Source: Stropharia rugosoannulata (taxonomy: Eukaryota; Basidiomycota; Agaricomycetes; Agaricales; Strophariaceae). From it: a stretch of DNA of 64,000 bases. The notes under the pieces are model-generated. The model made no database searches, had not been told where the DNA came from, and worked only from the letters and a program-made list of their open reading frames with translations. Of this stretch, positions 36,581-48,536 are shown one piece after another. The position numbers were made by a program, and so were the translations under genes. The stretch is taken from the NCBI GenBank assembly GCA_028532985.1, contig JANCIK010000008.1, positions 496,001-560,000 of the forward strand. The letters run 5' to 3'. Each line of letters begins with the position of its first letter. Position 1 is the stretch's first letter.

Positions 36581-38842
36581 CTATAGATAAAGAGTGACAA
36601 GCTGCATACCATGAAGCGCCAGATCTTGTATACGTATATTCCCTGAACCATCAGTAGAATTTATCAGTGTGAAATGGATCGGCGTATTCCGCGTCATGAT
36701 GAACATCCTGCTCGCAGTATGAACCGTTCCCGGCCTGTCTGGTGTATACATATCAATCCCCATCAGGCTTTCGGGCAGCAAAATCGACTCTCCGTTGATA
36801 TTGAAAGTTGGCACTGCAATGACTGGTTGTAGAGAGTATGTTTTTAAAACATCTTGCAGAGGATGCACATATTCGCTGTTGTCGTACAGTCTTACGTCAA
36901 GAAGATTGAAGATGCATTTGAGCGTAACTCCTGACTCCAAGACGATAGTAGATGGATATTGGCCGGAATACCCTCCTTTGGCTTTATATGTCTGAGCTGA
37001 GGTACCCTTTCTAAACCCAAGCGCAGGAAGAAGAAGCCATTGACATCGTATACCAAGGTGGGTGAAAGCTACAGGCTCAAGAGGCTGGCAGCGATCCAAT
37101 TGGGTGGTTGATTCGGTGTCGTCAAAGTTGATCAATCTGTGGGAATATCTCTTCAAAGATGGCGGAATAAGGCTGTCACCGTAATGATATTGGCGATTGA
37201 AGAGGTCGAATACGTTCTTTCTAGTAACCAACAGCTCCTGGCATAACCGGCGGAACGCTACATCTGCGCCTTCTCCATACGCAACCGAAATGTTGACGTT
37301 CAAGAGTCCAAGTAGAGAGTACGCAGAGTCCTCCTCTCTGGTAACATGACGCTGTGATGCCATTTGCAGAATGCGACCGAGGGATATACGTTTCGTGTTG
37401 CCAGTACGACATAGTTCCATTTCTTTCTTCGTTATAGTGGTCTCAGCAGTAATCCAAGATTGAATAGCGTCGTCGTGATACATCCCAAGTACATGCCAGT
37501 GCTGATTGTAAAAAGCTGCGTTTTTTGGAGCAAGTAACTCCTGCAAGGTCCATCCTCGAGTAAACCACGAGTCGCGGCTACGGTCCCCTGGAGCTTCTGT
37601 TTCAGACAGATATACGATGCATATGTGAGAGCCTCGATACCATTTGTACATCGAACGAATGGATTCGTCTAGCTCTGAGCTGCTGTCTTTGTTTATACAG
37701 GCGGAATCTACCCAGCCAAGGGTCATTTTATGTTCATGGGCGGCTACGCGGCAGAAGCTTTTGATTTTTGCCCACCCACGATGGTTTGAATTGCGGCTGT
37801 CCCAAGCATTAAAGATCACATCCCCAGGAGACTCCCGGATCCAGGTATGAGACAAGATGGCGTATGACGACGTACTGGAGACCGCGTTTGCCACCAGTTC
37901 GTTCATTCTGTCCGATCTGTACATGAACCAAGGGTTTACGTCTTGTAATCCAAGAGCCTCGTTCCAGTCCTGCTGGAATTCCGGGGCATTGATTTCCTTC
38001 TCTACGCGCACGATCAGGTTGCGGAATATGTCGTCACGCCCAATGAGCTTGATGTTAGACCCATCCACATCAAATTCTAACATCCGGATTGGCATATTAT
38101 TGAAGACATGCGCACGAGTTTGTCGTTGAATCATCGATTCTAGCTCAGAAAGCTGAACTTCGAAGGGGATACGTGGAATAACCTTTATAGTCGCCTCAGA
38201 TTCTTCGTTCGGCGCTGTAGTATATAGCATATCAGTTTTATTCTGAGATGACCAATCGAAGTATCATACGCTTGCCAAAATAACGCGTACCCTCAGAACT
38301 CGGGGTGGCCTTAGTCTTACTTTCTAACACAAAACAAATAAGAATCTTGAAAATTAAAGCAGGAGTCAGAATTACCCGGTGACTTCGTTCCTGGTGTCCT
38401 CTCTCCCTGCGCTATTGCAGCAAGTACACCTGCTTTGATGAAGTCGTTGAAAGCGGAGATAAGCTTGCTCCCTTCATCGCCTGCGGCAACTACATACCTT
38501 GCGTCAGAGAGCATGTATGATAAAAGCTATCTAACCTGACCATTCGTGAAATAAGTTTCCATGTGTTCTGCGCATAACATCAGCTTAAAGGAAAAGCGTG
38601 TTTCTGCTCGGTATTGCGTACCATCAGATACGGTCAGGTAGGCTGCGATTGTAGGCCGCATGATCCCAAGTATGTTGGACAGTAGCTGCCTTTCCACTGA
38701 CGGAGTCGAACTATTGTGATCTTTTAGGTGCAGTGATTAGTTCAAGCGACATATACTTCTAGAGATATTTTGGCGTATTACCGTTTCCGGGATCCCAGGG
38801 CTGTGGATCGAAAGGAGCAGGCATATTCATTCTTTGATACAT
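36581..38842 (-). CDS. HET-domain protein C with N-terminal helical module
   Basis: Five exons: 38782-38842, 38622-38720, 38376-38489, 38291-38323 and 36581-38214, all phase 1, giving 646 residues. Exon 1 is MYQRMNMPAPFDPQPWDPGN. Exon 2 reads SVERQLLSNILGIMRPTIAA and exon 3 GDEGSKLISAFNDFIKAGVL then AAIAQG. A short linker exon (KTKATPSSE) leads to the HET domain with YAILSHTWIRESPGDVIFNA, GWVDSACINKDSSSELDESI, WFTRGWTLQELLAPKNAAFY and EDSAYSLLGLLNVNISVAYG. The end is HGMQLVTLYL. Compared with B it lacks one linker exon; the rest lines up nearly residue for residue. Introns are 52-132 nt; the long one (132 nt) between the two module exons is long in all paralogues. Confidence 0.88.
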
Positions 38843-40690
38843 AGGAATGCCGGTACCGTGAGCTGAGCGTTTGCTAAGTTATACTTCCCGGTGTTGAGAA
38901 TCCACTGTGAGGATTGGCAGTGGTACTTAAGTTTAAGTGCCGCTTCGCCCCCGATAATTGCCAAGCACGTGCGGTTGCTCCGGGCCGCTGAGATGATGTG
39001 ATCACTGTCCGCTAGCTGTCCGCGGCAATGCGGCGCAACGAATGCCGCTGAACGTTTACATATTCGAAGAGAGCCCGTTGACGAGTGCAATATCTGCAAG
39101 ACGCTAATACTTATTAGCAGAAGACTTTATCGACAGTGCATATATTTCAAATCAACCTCACTCGCCAATGTACCCTAAATTTCACATTGGTGATCTGGAG
39201 TTGCCGTGTCGATGGCTTGCCGATGTGCCGCCTCGACCACAGTCAGCGATGTCTTGTACTATATTGCAAGCCTTCGTTGTAGCCTGCATAGATATCACCC
39301 ACTCATAATACTATGCATTACCTGTCAGAACTAGCTTGAAAGCTCTCTAACGCATGTTGTCAGCCAACGAAAGGTCCGTCGCACATCTAACTTGTTTCTC
39401 CCAGTACACTCGGACGATGACAGCGCCATGCCAAGAAAGCGCCGTTCATGTGCTCCCGCCACCACCTCTCAAAAAGGTAAAGCTATAGATGTGGGGAACA
39501 GGTACTAATCAGAAGTCATGGCAGACCGTTTACGATCCGTTTCATACTCACGCTGTCGCTACAAAAATACCTTGATTTCATTCTCTCGCGGCCTTGAGGC
39601 TTGACCTGTGGATCTGATTGGGACCTGAGGACGACGAAGCAATGCAGGTTCTAACCAACATTGCTGTTTGAAAAGCGGATCTGTGAGTAAACAGTACTGC
39701 TTACCACAGGATAGATGCGACTGGATGTGCAATGGGGTGTGAAAGGGACCTGTTGCACAGAGTCATGGGATCATCGGTCAGCCACTAGAACGGGTGACAG
39801 AACTGTAATTCTTGTGTTAAAATAAATGGACGGTCGTACGTCGGTCGCCGGTGGCGTCTAGTCTTATATCGCCGTTGAAAAGAGTTACCTCATAGAAGTA
39901 TGGCATGAAGACTGGTAGAGATTTCACGTTATTGCAGCTGCGCGGTGACCTCTAACGCAGCCTAGCGCCCTTTTCCGTTCTGATGGGCGAGGCAGAGACG
40001 AGATGGCCAAACTGCTAATGCATACGAGAACATCCTGGTAACATATCTTCGGCTGTGAATAGGCATATAGGATCTGATGGGCTCCAATCAACTTTGATTC
40101 TTCCTCGGAGATCAAGGAAAACGATCTTACTTGTACTTGTACATTTGCGTCCCAAATACAACTCGGCGAATCCTAACTGCATCTGTTTCACTAGAGCTGT
40201 AGTTTGGCGCTGATTAGAGGGCAGTCCCCCGACTGTATCTGTTAAGGAGGGTTGAGAGACATTGCATCCTGTGGATTGCAGGAGTGGGAAGAGCTTCTGG
40301 CGCCCACGCGTGTGCGGAGGGAGCAAAATAGGCGAGGAATAAGGAAAGAGCCCAAAGTGGACAGGACAAACGACATTCCACATATAGAAACCGTGCGAGG
40401 TTTGTGGCACCGCGTCCCCCGTCCCTCTTCTGGCTATGCCTGCTCATACGGTCGTCGTTAGGTTTTGTATGATAGGAATTGTGGAATGGGACTGGTGAGG
40501 GGTGCTGGGGGCAGCGTAGGTGACGACGAGGATGATCATGATATCTGTGCGTGCAACGATGTGTTCTCGGAGTGATGATCAGGAAGCGGTGCCGGGGGTC
40601 CCTGGGTGCCAATTATAAAGATAGCAAGGTGGGTGGAGGTCGGCTTGCCTCGCCTTTCCTCCACCCTCTTCTTCCCCTACCCTCGACATC
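38843..40690. other. gene-free stretch between HET array and second HMG-box gene
   Basis: No conserved frame or motif was found. The last part (about 40450-40690) is the promoter and leader region of the downstream HMG-box gene, with a pyrimidine-rich stretch near 40650-40685. Confidence 0.4.
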
Positions 40691-42844
40691 ATGCCCGTCG
40701 CCCGCCTTTCCCGCAGGCGCAAGTCATCCCATGCACTCTGTGAGTAGTTGTCGTGCAGCTTCCGGAATCGCCCGCTCACAGCATGCTCAGTTGCCCCGGC
40801 AAAGCCCGGCATCTACGGCATCCCCGCACGCCCAGTGACCTTTGCGCCCAACGTCACTCCAGTCACCTACGTCGACACTGACGAGTCGACCGAGCTCGCC
40901 CAGAGCGGTGCTGAGCCTGCACCGAGGCTGTTCCCGCCTTCAGAGACACCAGCGCCCCCACCCACGCGTAAGCGCTGCCCGCCTGGGAAGCGTCGCTCGC
41001 AAGGATATATTCCCCGCCCGCCCAATGCATTCATGCTGTTCCGTGCAGACTTTGTGAGACAGAAGCATGTGCCGGGGTCGATTGAGACGAACCATGGGAG
41101 CCTGTCCAAGATTATTGGTGAGTGACTATCTTACCTGGGGTTGACGTTCCCCATGGGGAATAAATAGAGGCTCACCGGCTGTGCAGGTACATGCTGGAGG
41201 CAGCTGCCCCTCGAAGAAAAACGCATATGGGAGGTGAGGGCAAAGCAGGAGAAGGCGGCACATAAGATTCAGTTCCCCGACTACCGCTTCCGCCCAGTGC
41301 ACAACAAGAATAAAAATAACAACAACAACGCGGCCTCGAACCAGGCGATCGCCAGTAGTACTGCAGAGCGCCGCGAGAAGCAGACCACAACTCCAGAGGA
41401 CGAGCGTCGATGTGAAGAGGTCGCCCAGTTGCTTTTGGAGGGGAAGAAGGGAGAAGAGCTCGCTGCAGCCGTTCGCAACCTCGATCGCCGACGGGAACGT
41501 GAGTTTGCAGCTCAGGTCCATGCTCACGCCGCCGCCCTAGCCTCTACATCGATGTCGACAGCCTCACTTCCCCCGAGCACTGCGTCGAACTCCCCAAATG
41601 CGATGCCGACACTGCATATGCCCCTCCCCGTCCCCGGCCTCTCACCGGGATGGATGAACATGGGTACAAGCTCTGCCATGGGCAGTTATGCACGCCGTCC
41701 CTCTTCAGTCCCCCTACCAAATGATTTTTTCAGCGCATATAATTACCCCAACGGAGCCGGCGTACCTTTCCTCGCCGGGCAGGATAACACTGGCTCACCT
41801 ATTGCCAGTATTTCACGACAAGGACAGCACACATTCGCCTCTGCAGGCGGATTCGCACAACAGCCACAGGGATTTTCAGGATATCAATTCCAAGGCCAAC
41901 AGAACGAGCTCGCCTATCCCACCCAAGACTTCGGAGAAGTCTTGGGGATGGGATTGTTCTCCAACCCTTTCGGGCCCCGCGCGTCCATGATGTTTAATAG
42001 CAGAGCCTCGTTAGGTTTGGGATTTAGCCGTGCCTCGTTCTCAAACTACGCCAATGTAGTCAACAACAGTAATAACTCCACCATCGAGGCCGCCAATGGC
42101 TTCCCACCGCCTTCGTTTTCTCCCTTTGCCTCAGGGTTCGGCCACCCCACGCTTGCGCAGCGTAACTCTCTCGGCCTGGGTCTAGGCCGTCGCGCAAGCA
42201 GCGCGCAGCCCATGATGCAGCGTAGCTGGGACGCAAACGCAGACCAAGACGACGTGTTCGCGGGCATGCACGATGCATATCATCAACATCAGCAACATGC
42301 CTTCGGCGGGTGGGGCGCGATGCCGTTCGGTGAGCCCCTCGCAGGTGGACACGCCCACCACGCCCACTCGCAGAGCGTGCCGATGGCCATGGCAGACCGC
42401 GACCCAAGCCCACTGCCTGATGTGGAGCCCGAGCTCTTCGCTCCTGACTTCTCGTTTGGATCCTCGGCGTCATCTGCCTCGTCTGAGTCGGCTTCGCCGC
42501 CGTCGTCTACCCAGACCGCACAGCAGGAGCCCGTGTCTCCCGTTGATGTGAGCCCCGTCGCAATGATCGGTGCGCGCCCGCACTCAGGCATGTCCCCCGT
42601 CGAGCTCAGTCCCCACGACGTCGACCCGCGTACTACACATGCTTACACCGGGTCCTGCTCTCCTACGCTGGCCGATGCCGCCCCGCTCGGCTCGCATGCG
42701 CATGAGGACGTGTGGACCGCAGACCCTCTGATGAACAAGGGACTCGGACTGGAGATGGAGATGGGCATGGACGCGGGAATGGGCGTCAGTGACATGCACA
42801 CGCTCGAGGTTGATGGGTTGGGATATTACGACGAAGCTTATTAA
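40691..42844 (+). CDS. HMG-box transcription factor (MATA_HMG-like box)
   Basis: Three exons, 40691-40739, 40791-41117 and 41187-42844, phase-1 introns, 677 residues. The start MPVARLSRRRKSSHAL gives a basic N-terminus. The HMG box (about residues 90-165) reads IPRPPNAFMLFRADFVRQ ... NHGSLSKIIG, and after the intron TCWRQLPLEEKRIWEVRA ... FPDYRFRPVH. This is the MATA_HMG-like form common in mushrooms; the intron interrupting the box is frequent in the family. An Asn/Lys run (NKNKNNNNN), an acidic helical segment, and a long Ser/Pro/Gly/Met-rich C-terminus follow. It is of a different subtype from the other HMG-box protein in the window, which has an insert after helix 1. Likely nuclear, controlling sexual or fruiting genes; targets cannot be read from sequence. 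Confidence 0.85.
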
Positions 42845-44037
42845 TCGAGCTGGCTATCTGCGTCCGACCATACCCTATCCCTAGCAAGCTGAAAAGCACA
42901 TTTACCCCTTCCCGTTCCCACTCTTCTTCATCTTCTCTCCCTTCCCTCCAATACGACATTTCACTTGTGCCATATTTCTACCTCGCTTTCGCTATCTTCT
43001 AATCCTGCTGGTCTTGTCCTTTTCTCATAATGTAGCCTTAGTACCCGTCGTCTTCCCGATGCCGCCACGATCCCAACCTATCCTAACCCATCTGTCTTCG
43101 CGCTTCGTGATCTGCTTTGTTTTATTGTATTCACACCCAATCCCATCTCGAAAACACCCCGCGGCTCAGATCCGGGCCCGGGTATGATATGACACCACCC
43201 ATACTTGTAGCCATTATTAGCCTCCCCGTGTTCTTGTTATTCTGAATAGATGTAGAGAGCTGGAGGTGAGGAGAGGAGGAGGAGGAGAGGAGATGATGTA
43301 GTGTAGCCTGTCCTGCGTTGTAATTATCCCATCTTGTAGCCTTATAATTAGTTTTGTGTTTTTAAATACATTGCCTTGTTCTTCATACGTACAAGGTGTG
43401 TTTGTTGACGGCGATTTGACGAATGGGGAATTGTAATTGCCTTTTTGTTTTACTGAGCAGCAACTGTGATTGTCACATGTCACATGTCACCATCTCCTCA
43501 TAAATAAGTGGGATGTCTTTGTCCCTACATAGTACACTTGAATGTGGATGGAAACATTTTTATCTATTCGTAATGGCGGTTGGGTGCCGGTGAGCGCTGA
43601 GACCGGATGCTTGAGGACTGAGTACTGAATATTTGAATATCCATGTCATAAGGAATTCTAAACTTGTGTTCGAGCTTCAAGCTACCCTGTTTAATCTGTA
43701 CCATCGCGTTATCCTAAGCGACAAGTTTAACTACACATGGCTACGTCGCGCATTGAAGTTTCAGCAAGCAGATTTTAAATGGTAATAAATTACATGTACC
43801 GCATTGTTGTGGTGCTAATGTTCTGACTCTTGATTGTTTATACAATAAACTATCTGCCGTATCAATCTCGTTCAAGGTCATAAGCGTTACCGTCAACTTT
43901 CTCAGCCTTATCTCAACCATTATAAAGGAAACACTGTTATTTTTTAGAGTGCAGTGTACACACATCCATTGTAACTAAAAACACCAACAAAATCGTATGT
44001 CATATATTTCTTTGTATCATTCTTCGGTCCTGTGGCT
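42845..44037. other. 3' flank of HMG-box gene, no further gene
   Basis: Begins with a pyrimidine-rich 3' UTR-like region. A purine-rich GGA/GAG tract lies at about 43258-43294. Parts of this flank (42939-42955, 43026-43060 and 43400-43455) recur joined together at 51762-51880. Confidence 0.5.
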
Positions 44038-44581
44038 TCAGCAAGTAAGTATACCGTTAACGTTGGTTATGCAAGCGTCTATAAAATATCAATATAGTGA
44101 GCTTCGGAATCATGCAGACAAACTGTGTTGACTCGGAACGTGCCTAGATTGAAATTGGTGGTCACCACCCTCTGTTGCTGGTCATTGAGGCAGCTCGCCG
44201 TTACAGTGAGCTGGCTACTACCTGTAGCGGTCACAGTGCCTGGATTGAGGTCAGAGAAAACGCAACTAGCGCCTGCACCACCGCTGCATGGGAAATTTAG
44301 TAATGGAAGGGCGTATTAAATAAGATGTTCGAATCGTACTCATGCTGGCAGCCAATGTGGCCGTTCTGATTTCCTGTGCACGAGCTGAGCTCAATGTTGT
44401 TGAAGTGTTCGTTTCCACTAGTGTCGAAACAGAGAGCCTCGACATTGGCCTCGTTGGGAACAATTTGCCATCCAATGCACGAGGCTGCAGCAGCGTCCTG
44501 AGGCTTCGGTACGTTAACGGCGAGCGCAGAAATGCAGAAGGCGCTGAGGAGAATGAGCTTTGAAGAGACGACTGAAGGCAT
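44038..44581 (-). CDS. secreted cyanovirin-N homology (CVNH) domain protein
   Basis: Three exons, 44340-44581, 44120-44283 and 44038-44078, give 148 residues. The start at 44581 opens a signal peptide (MPSVVSSKLILLSAFCISAL, cleavage near residue 21). The mature part shows two CVNH-type half-repeats: SCIGWQIV ... VEALCFDTSGNEHFNNIELS then SCTGNQNGHIGCQ, and ASCVFSDL ... LTVTASCLNDQQQ ... FNLG, ending ACITNVNGILTC before the stop. The S/A-C-x-x-N-x-N-G-x-L/I-x-C ending of each half is the family mark. CVNH proteins are carbohydrate-binding lectins, often mannose-specific, in fungi, ferns and cyanobacteria. The last intron (44079-44119) is only 41 nt with donor GTCTGC; without it the protein would run to a stop at 44095-44097 and lose the second CVNH signature. 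A TATA-like TATTTATA lies about 45 nt upstream of the ATG on the minus strand. Confidence 0.65.
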
Positions 44582-45596
44582 GCTTAGGCTGTAATGAGCT
44601 GCTGCCTTGCTGCCTAAGAGTTCCTGTATAAATACTATTTGACGATTGTCATATGGTGCGGTCTCAGAACTTTCGTGTAGCAAACGCTGCGTTATTGTCG
44701 GAATTAATCTGGGAAAGAAGATGATGATTTTCAATTTCAGCAGTGAATGAGTGCTGCGCTACTTACGCTGGGATAAAATTTGAATTGACGAGGCACCGTA
44801 GTCGGGTTTTGCGCGGACCAACAGCAGTTGACTCAGTAGCGTGTAAAAGTTTATAGTACCGAGGACATGTATCCTTCACGAGGGAGGAAACATACAGAAA
44901 TTCATCCACCCCAGGTTGTAAGTAAGCTACATATTTTGGATGTAAACAGAAAGATAATCTCTAGTAATCATGCTTTCCATTGTTCTGCTGAGTGTTGCCT
45001 CTAGAGTAATTGAACCGTTGTCTAAAATTTATTAGCGGGGTTCATAGAACACTCTCACCAGTGCTTAAATGTAAATGTATATTAACTACGCTCGTGGGAC
45101 GTGTGATACCTTATACCCCAAAAGTTGTAGTAATAAATGCATGTTCTTTCATCAACATCAGTTGTGCTCGTATTTGATCAGGGTATTGAGCTACTTTTAG
45201 ATTTCCTGTCAGTCTAGATTATGTCAGTCTTTTTATGTGTGATGACTATCCAGAAAGTGGCGTACAAAAATATCTTTTCATGTTCTTTCATCAGTTGCAC
45301 TCGTGTTTGGTCTGGGCACTGAGCTATTTTTTGTCGGTCTAATATGTATATCATGTCAGATTGCGGTCAAATATGGCATTGCCTTTACCATTTTTCGTCA
45401 CATGAACATCTTGGCAATCAGATTCTGATCATATGCATAAATGGACTGTATAGTAACAAATGTCAATGACCATCCATGCATACAACGTCTCTCATGCACC
45501 CGCGGGGTTGGATGTTGGTGGAATACACACTCTCGAGGGATTGATGGGTTTACGGTGGCCGAGAACCGCAAGGCTCACTCAACTTCCGATGACACC
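44582..45596. other. gene-free stretch with one copy of a 140 bp direct repeat
   Basis: No gene is seen. It contains the direct-repeat copy at 45411-45549. Near-repeated phrases such as CATGTTCTTTCATCA occur at about 45138 and 45279. Confidence 0.4.
45411..45549 (+). repeat. direct repeat, copy 1, at the 3' side of the truncated hydrophobin
   Basis: About 140 bp that recur at 51568-51714 in the same orientation with only a few substitutions, for example the shared block ATGGACTGTATAGTAACAAA and CACCCGCGGGGTTGGA. The copy ends about 50 bp from the broken end of the hydrophobin pseudogene. Confidence 0.88.
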
Positions 45597-45966
45597 TCAT
45601 ATAGCCGACACATCACATGGTTGGGCAGTGCTGTTAAAAACAAAACGTCAGTCAAATAAATATCAATATTCACCAGCAACATCCTATATTATTGAGTACT
45701 TACCAAGAGCTACCTCCCACGCCAACAGCTGTGATGGGACTGCAGGTGACACCAACGAGGGCGGTGACATCTTGAACGACGATGCCCAAGACGCTGAGGT
45801 TGGCTACAGAAGGCGTGTTGGCAGCCTGAACGCTGTTGCAACACTGGAGAGTGCCTGTGTTGCACTGGTTGGACGGGCCGCTTCTGCCTCCGTTGGGAGC
45901 AGGTGTGGCGGCAGCAAGGGTAGCAACGGCGAGAGTAGCGAGAGCGGAGAGCTTGGAGTACTGCAT
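45597..45966 (-). pseudogene. class I hydrophobin, 3'-truncated copy
   Basis: Hydrophobins coat hyphae and spores with amphipathic films. Exon 1 (45704-45966) is intact: [20 protein letters not shown] signal peptide, then [10 protein letters not shown] and [16 protein letters not shown] with a split Cys codon. After the intron (45631-45703) the next exon should give [10 protein letters not shown]; instead it reads TAQPCDVSAI and stops at 45597. The Cys-Cys pair and the last exon with Cys8 are missing. The core TATA at the equivalent promoter position reads TATGAAAA where the related gene at 50448 has TATAAAAA. Both losses suggest a dead copy. The 5' leader (CAGTTCTTCACTC ... GTTCAAGCCTTCTAAAC) is nearly identical to that of the 50448 gene, so the duplication is recent and inverted. 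Confidence 0.75.
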
Positions 45967-46137
45967 GTTTAGAAGGCTTGAACGGTTGCGTGTTTGAGTG
46001 AAGAACTGGGATTTTTTCTCTGGTTTTCATACATTTCTACTCGGTACTTCTTAGGGCTACTGTGTATCTGTTTTACTGCGTGTTAGAGAGAAACGCTCAC
46101 TGTTTAGAGCGATGACATACTATCCTAATCATATAAA

Positions 46138-47505
46138 CTAGCAGTGACCCGTGCTTCGCACGGTTTAAATAGTCAGAAGCTTCAAATGAAGATTTTCCTT
46201 GGCTGATCCACAATTAAAATAGTTTAATAGTGGTAAGATTGAGAAATTTAAATGCACATTAGGAGTCAAAGTAGCATCAGCTTAGTGTTAGAGTTTGAAT
46301 AGAGATACCGAAGCTCACTCGCTCCGAGGAGTGTGCTTGTACTAGTTTATGAGTGCCGTGCTGTACTTGATACAGGTAGCAGTAAGTATCAGGTACTGAG
46401 GTCCTGTCAATATTGCCTCAAAGTTGTTTGCAGGTGAGTGCGCAGCAGATGACTTTTGGAGGTCTTAAGTCATACTAATTGTTGGTACCTAAGTGGCAGA
46501 CCATTTCGTCGGAGTAGTAGGCCCGGAAGGGAAGCTTGAAGGAAGCAAAGCGGGATCTGTAAGGGGTTACACAGGGCTCAAATGAGTATGCATTTGGAAT
46601 GAGGCTACAGGTCGAGTACTACAGACAAATGGTCCAACACCTTTTTGTACTGCCTGCACCAAGGCCCATAACTCATTAGTACTTTAGTACCGAGTACCGT
46701 TGTTAGTACTGTTGCCGACGGTTTTCACAGCTCCTAATAAAAAATGTAGGAGTTGAAAGAGAAGATGCTGTCTGTATATCCGCACTCACAAAGACGCGAA
46801 ATGCTTCAAGGACTTGATGCGAGATATTTTGACAAACGCGAGAGATACATAATAGATTTCAAAAAGATGCAAGAGATTAGCATTGTGAGCGCAAATTACC
46901 ATGCAAGGGTCATGCCAGAGGCTCAAAGCAGCAGAAAATGTATAAAGTATTCGTCATTGCTTCGATTGCTGAGCGACTTCAATTGAGTATTCAAAAATCA
47001 AGGCATTGAACAACATTAGGAGAACACCAGATATAACAGAATAAGATGTCCCTGATTAAAGACACCATTACAGGAGGATAAGTAAAATACGATATGTATA
47101 TATACTCACAGAGGTATCGATGTGAGAGAGTTCAAGATGCGAGAAATTTTAAAATGATCAACTCAAGGCGCGAGAGATCTCGACTCTCGAGATGTGAGAG
47201 TTGTGCCATGACCACTGACTCATGAGGAATTTACATTGTGAGCTAGGTCACGATGCACGCTTAGTGCAAGAGACCCAAGGTAGTAGCGGAGGAGTTTGAT
47301 GTTGTTTAGATGGTTTAGCCAAAAGCAACTTGGGCACTGGACAACATTGGGAAACACGCAAGGAACGCCAGACTTGCGCCAGACGTAGCAGGTAACAGAA
47401 AAGGAAAGTGTATCAGCCAATCAACGCATGAGTTTACTCATTTTCCAGCCAATCAGCTCGCGAGTTTGACTCGTGGGAAACACTATCTCCGTATTATAAT
47501 ATAGA
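46138..47505 (-). mobile_element. non-autonomous Helitron-like element
   Basis: Read on the minus strand, the element starts TCTATATTATAATACGG at 47505, preceded by A, and ends CTAG at 46138, followed by T. This is the A|T insertion preference and the TC...CTRR termini of Helitrons. A perfect 6-bp stem hairpin CCGTGC-GAA-GCACGG sits at 46149-46163, about 7 nt inside the CTAG end, as expected for the Helitron 3' hairpin. There are no target-site duplications or terminal inverted repeats, also as expected. The 1368 bp contain no Rep/helicase protein. A 77-codon frame (46753-46986) has no recognisable domain. It lies between two hydrophobin loci and would need an autonomous partner elsewhere. 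Confidence 0.7.
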
Positions 47506-48536
47506 TAATATGGATAGATGTATAGATCCCACAGTACCGGTATGATCATAGCAAATGAGAAGATACGGGGCACTTTGACAATAAAAATGTTTAGCGAGAT
47601 ATTCAATCCAATACTCGGTGCGTACTATATAAATATCCGGATGGAGTAGTAATTCAACAGCGCAATAACATGTGCTGTGCGCGTAATGACTTGTCGAGAT
47701 TCTTTTCAATGATCGTGGGTGCGCTGAAAGCTTTCATGATGGAAGCACAATTCAAAATCAAGTTCCCACTCCACTGAGATGCTCTCAGGAGTCTGTATGA
47801 CTGATTGTCCCGGGAAGGGACATAGCTTTCGAAAAATTGGCAAGGCTTGAGAGCGCTTGCCCAATATATACAGACCGCACGGTCGCATGAATGGGCCGAC
47901 TGATCATTGTACACGTTTCAATGATACTATTTTTATACTTCCATGCATTACCAAGAGCGCTAAATCGATAGCTGGCTCTGACAACCGTGTAGAATTACAC
48001 ATGACATGACCTTTCTAATTATGTACAGTATTCCGTGATGGACAGCCTGCGCATCGAATGTCCATTTTGTCATATGTCTTCCTCAAGTTATTTATTGCCT
48101 ACTGACGTCACTTTGTAAAGTAATCTTCTCGCTGGATTATGTTCTGGCCACATAGCCTGCATGCTGTGTCTGAGGCCGGAGCACTTCTCGACACCGACAT
48201 GCTCTGATATGATCTCTCGGTTTCTCATAGACATGGGAATTCTTGTTATCAAATAGCGTCTGCGTATCACCCAGACAGACATTAATGGCTCCACTTGGAC
48301 GTGATGTACGATAAATGGCAGCTTTTTGCGATTTGCTCTGGTAAACTGCTACATATGTATGTTCACAGCGCCGTTGAGTGCATCTCAGAAGATGGCCAAA
48401 GAATATACTTTCTTTCACAGAGAAAATATAGGGATGCTGTAGCCACTCTCATTATTGAGGACAATAAAAGCGGAGAAGGTTTTAGTCGTTCTTCACTCAA
48501 GCAATAAGTAGCTTCAGCCTCACATCTCAATTCAAC
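47506..48536. other. gene-free stretch upstream of hydrophobin 2
   Basis: No gene is seen. The last part is the promoter region of the hydrophobin at 48537, with a TATA-like AATAAAAG near 48462-48469 and a GTTCTTCACTCAA leader element shared with the other hydrophobin genes. Confidence 0.45.
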
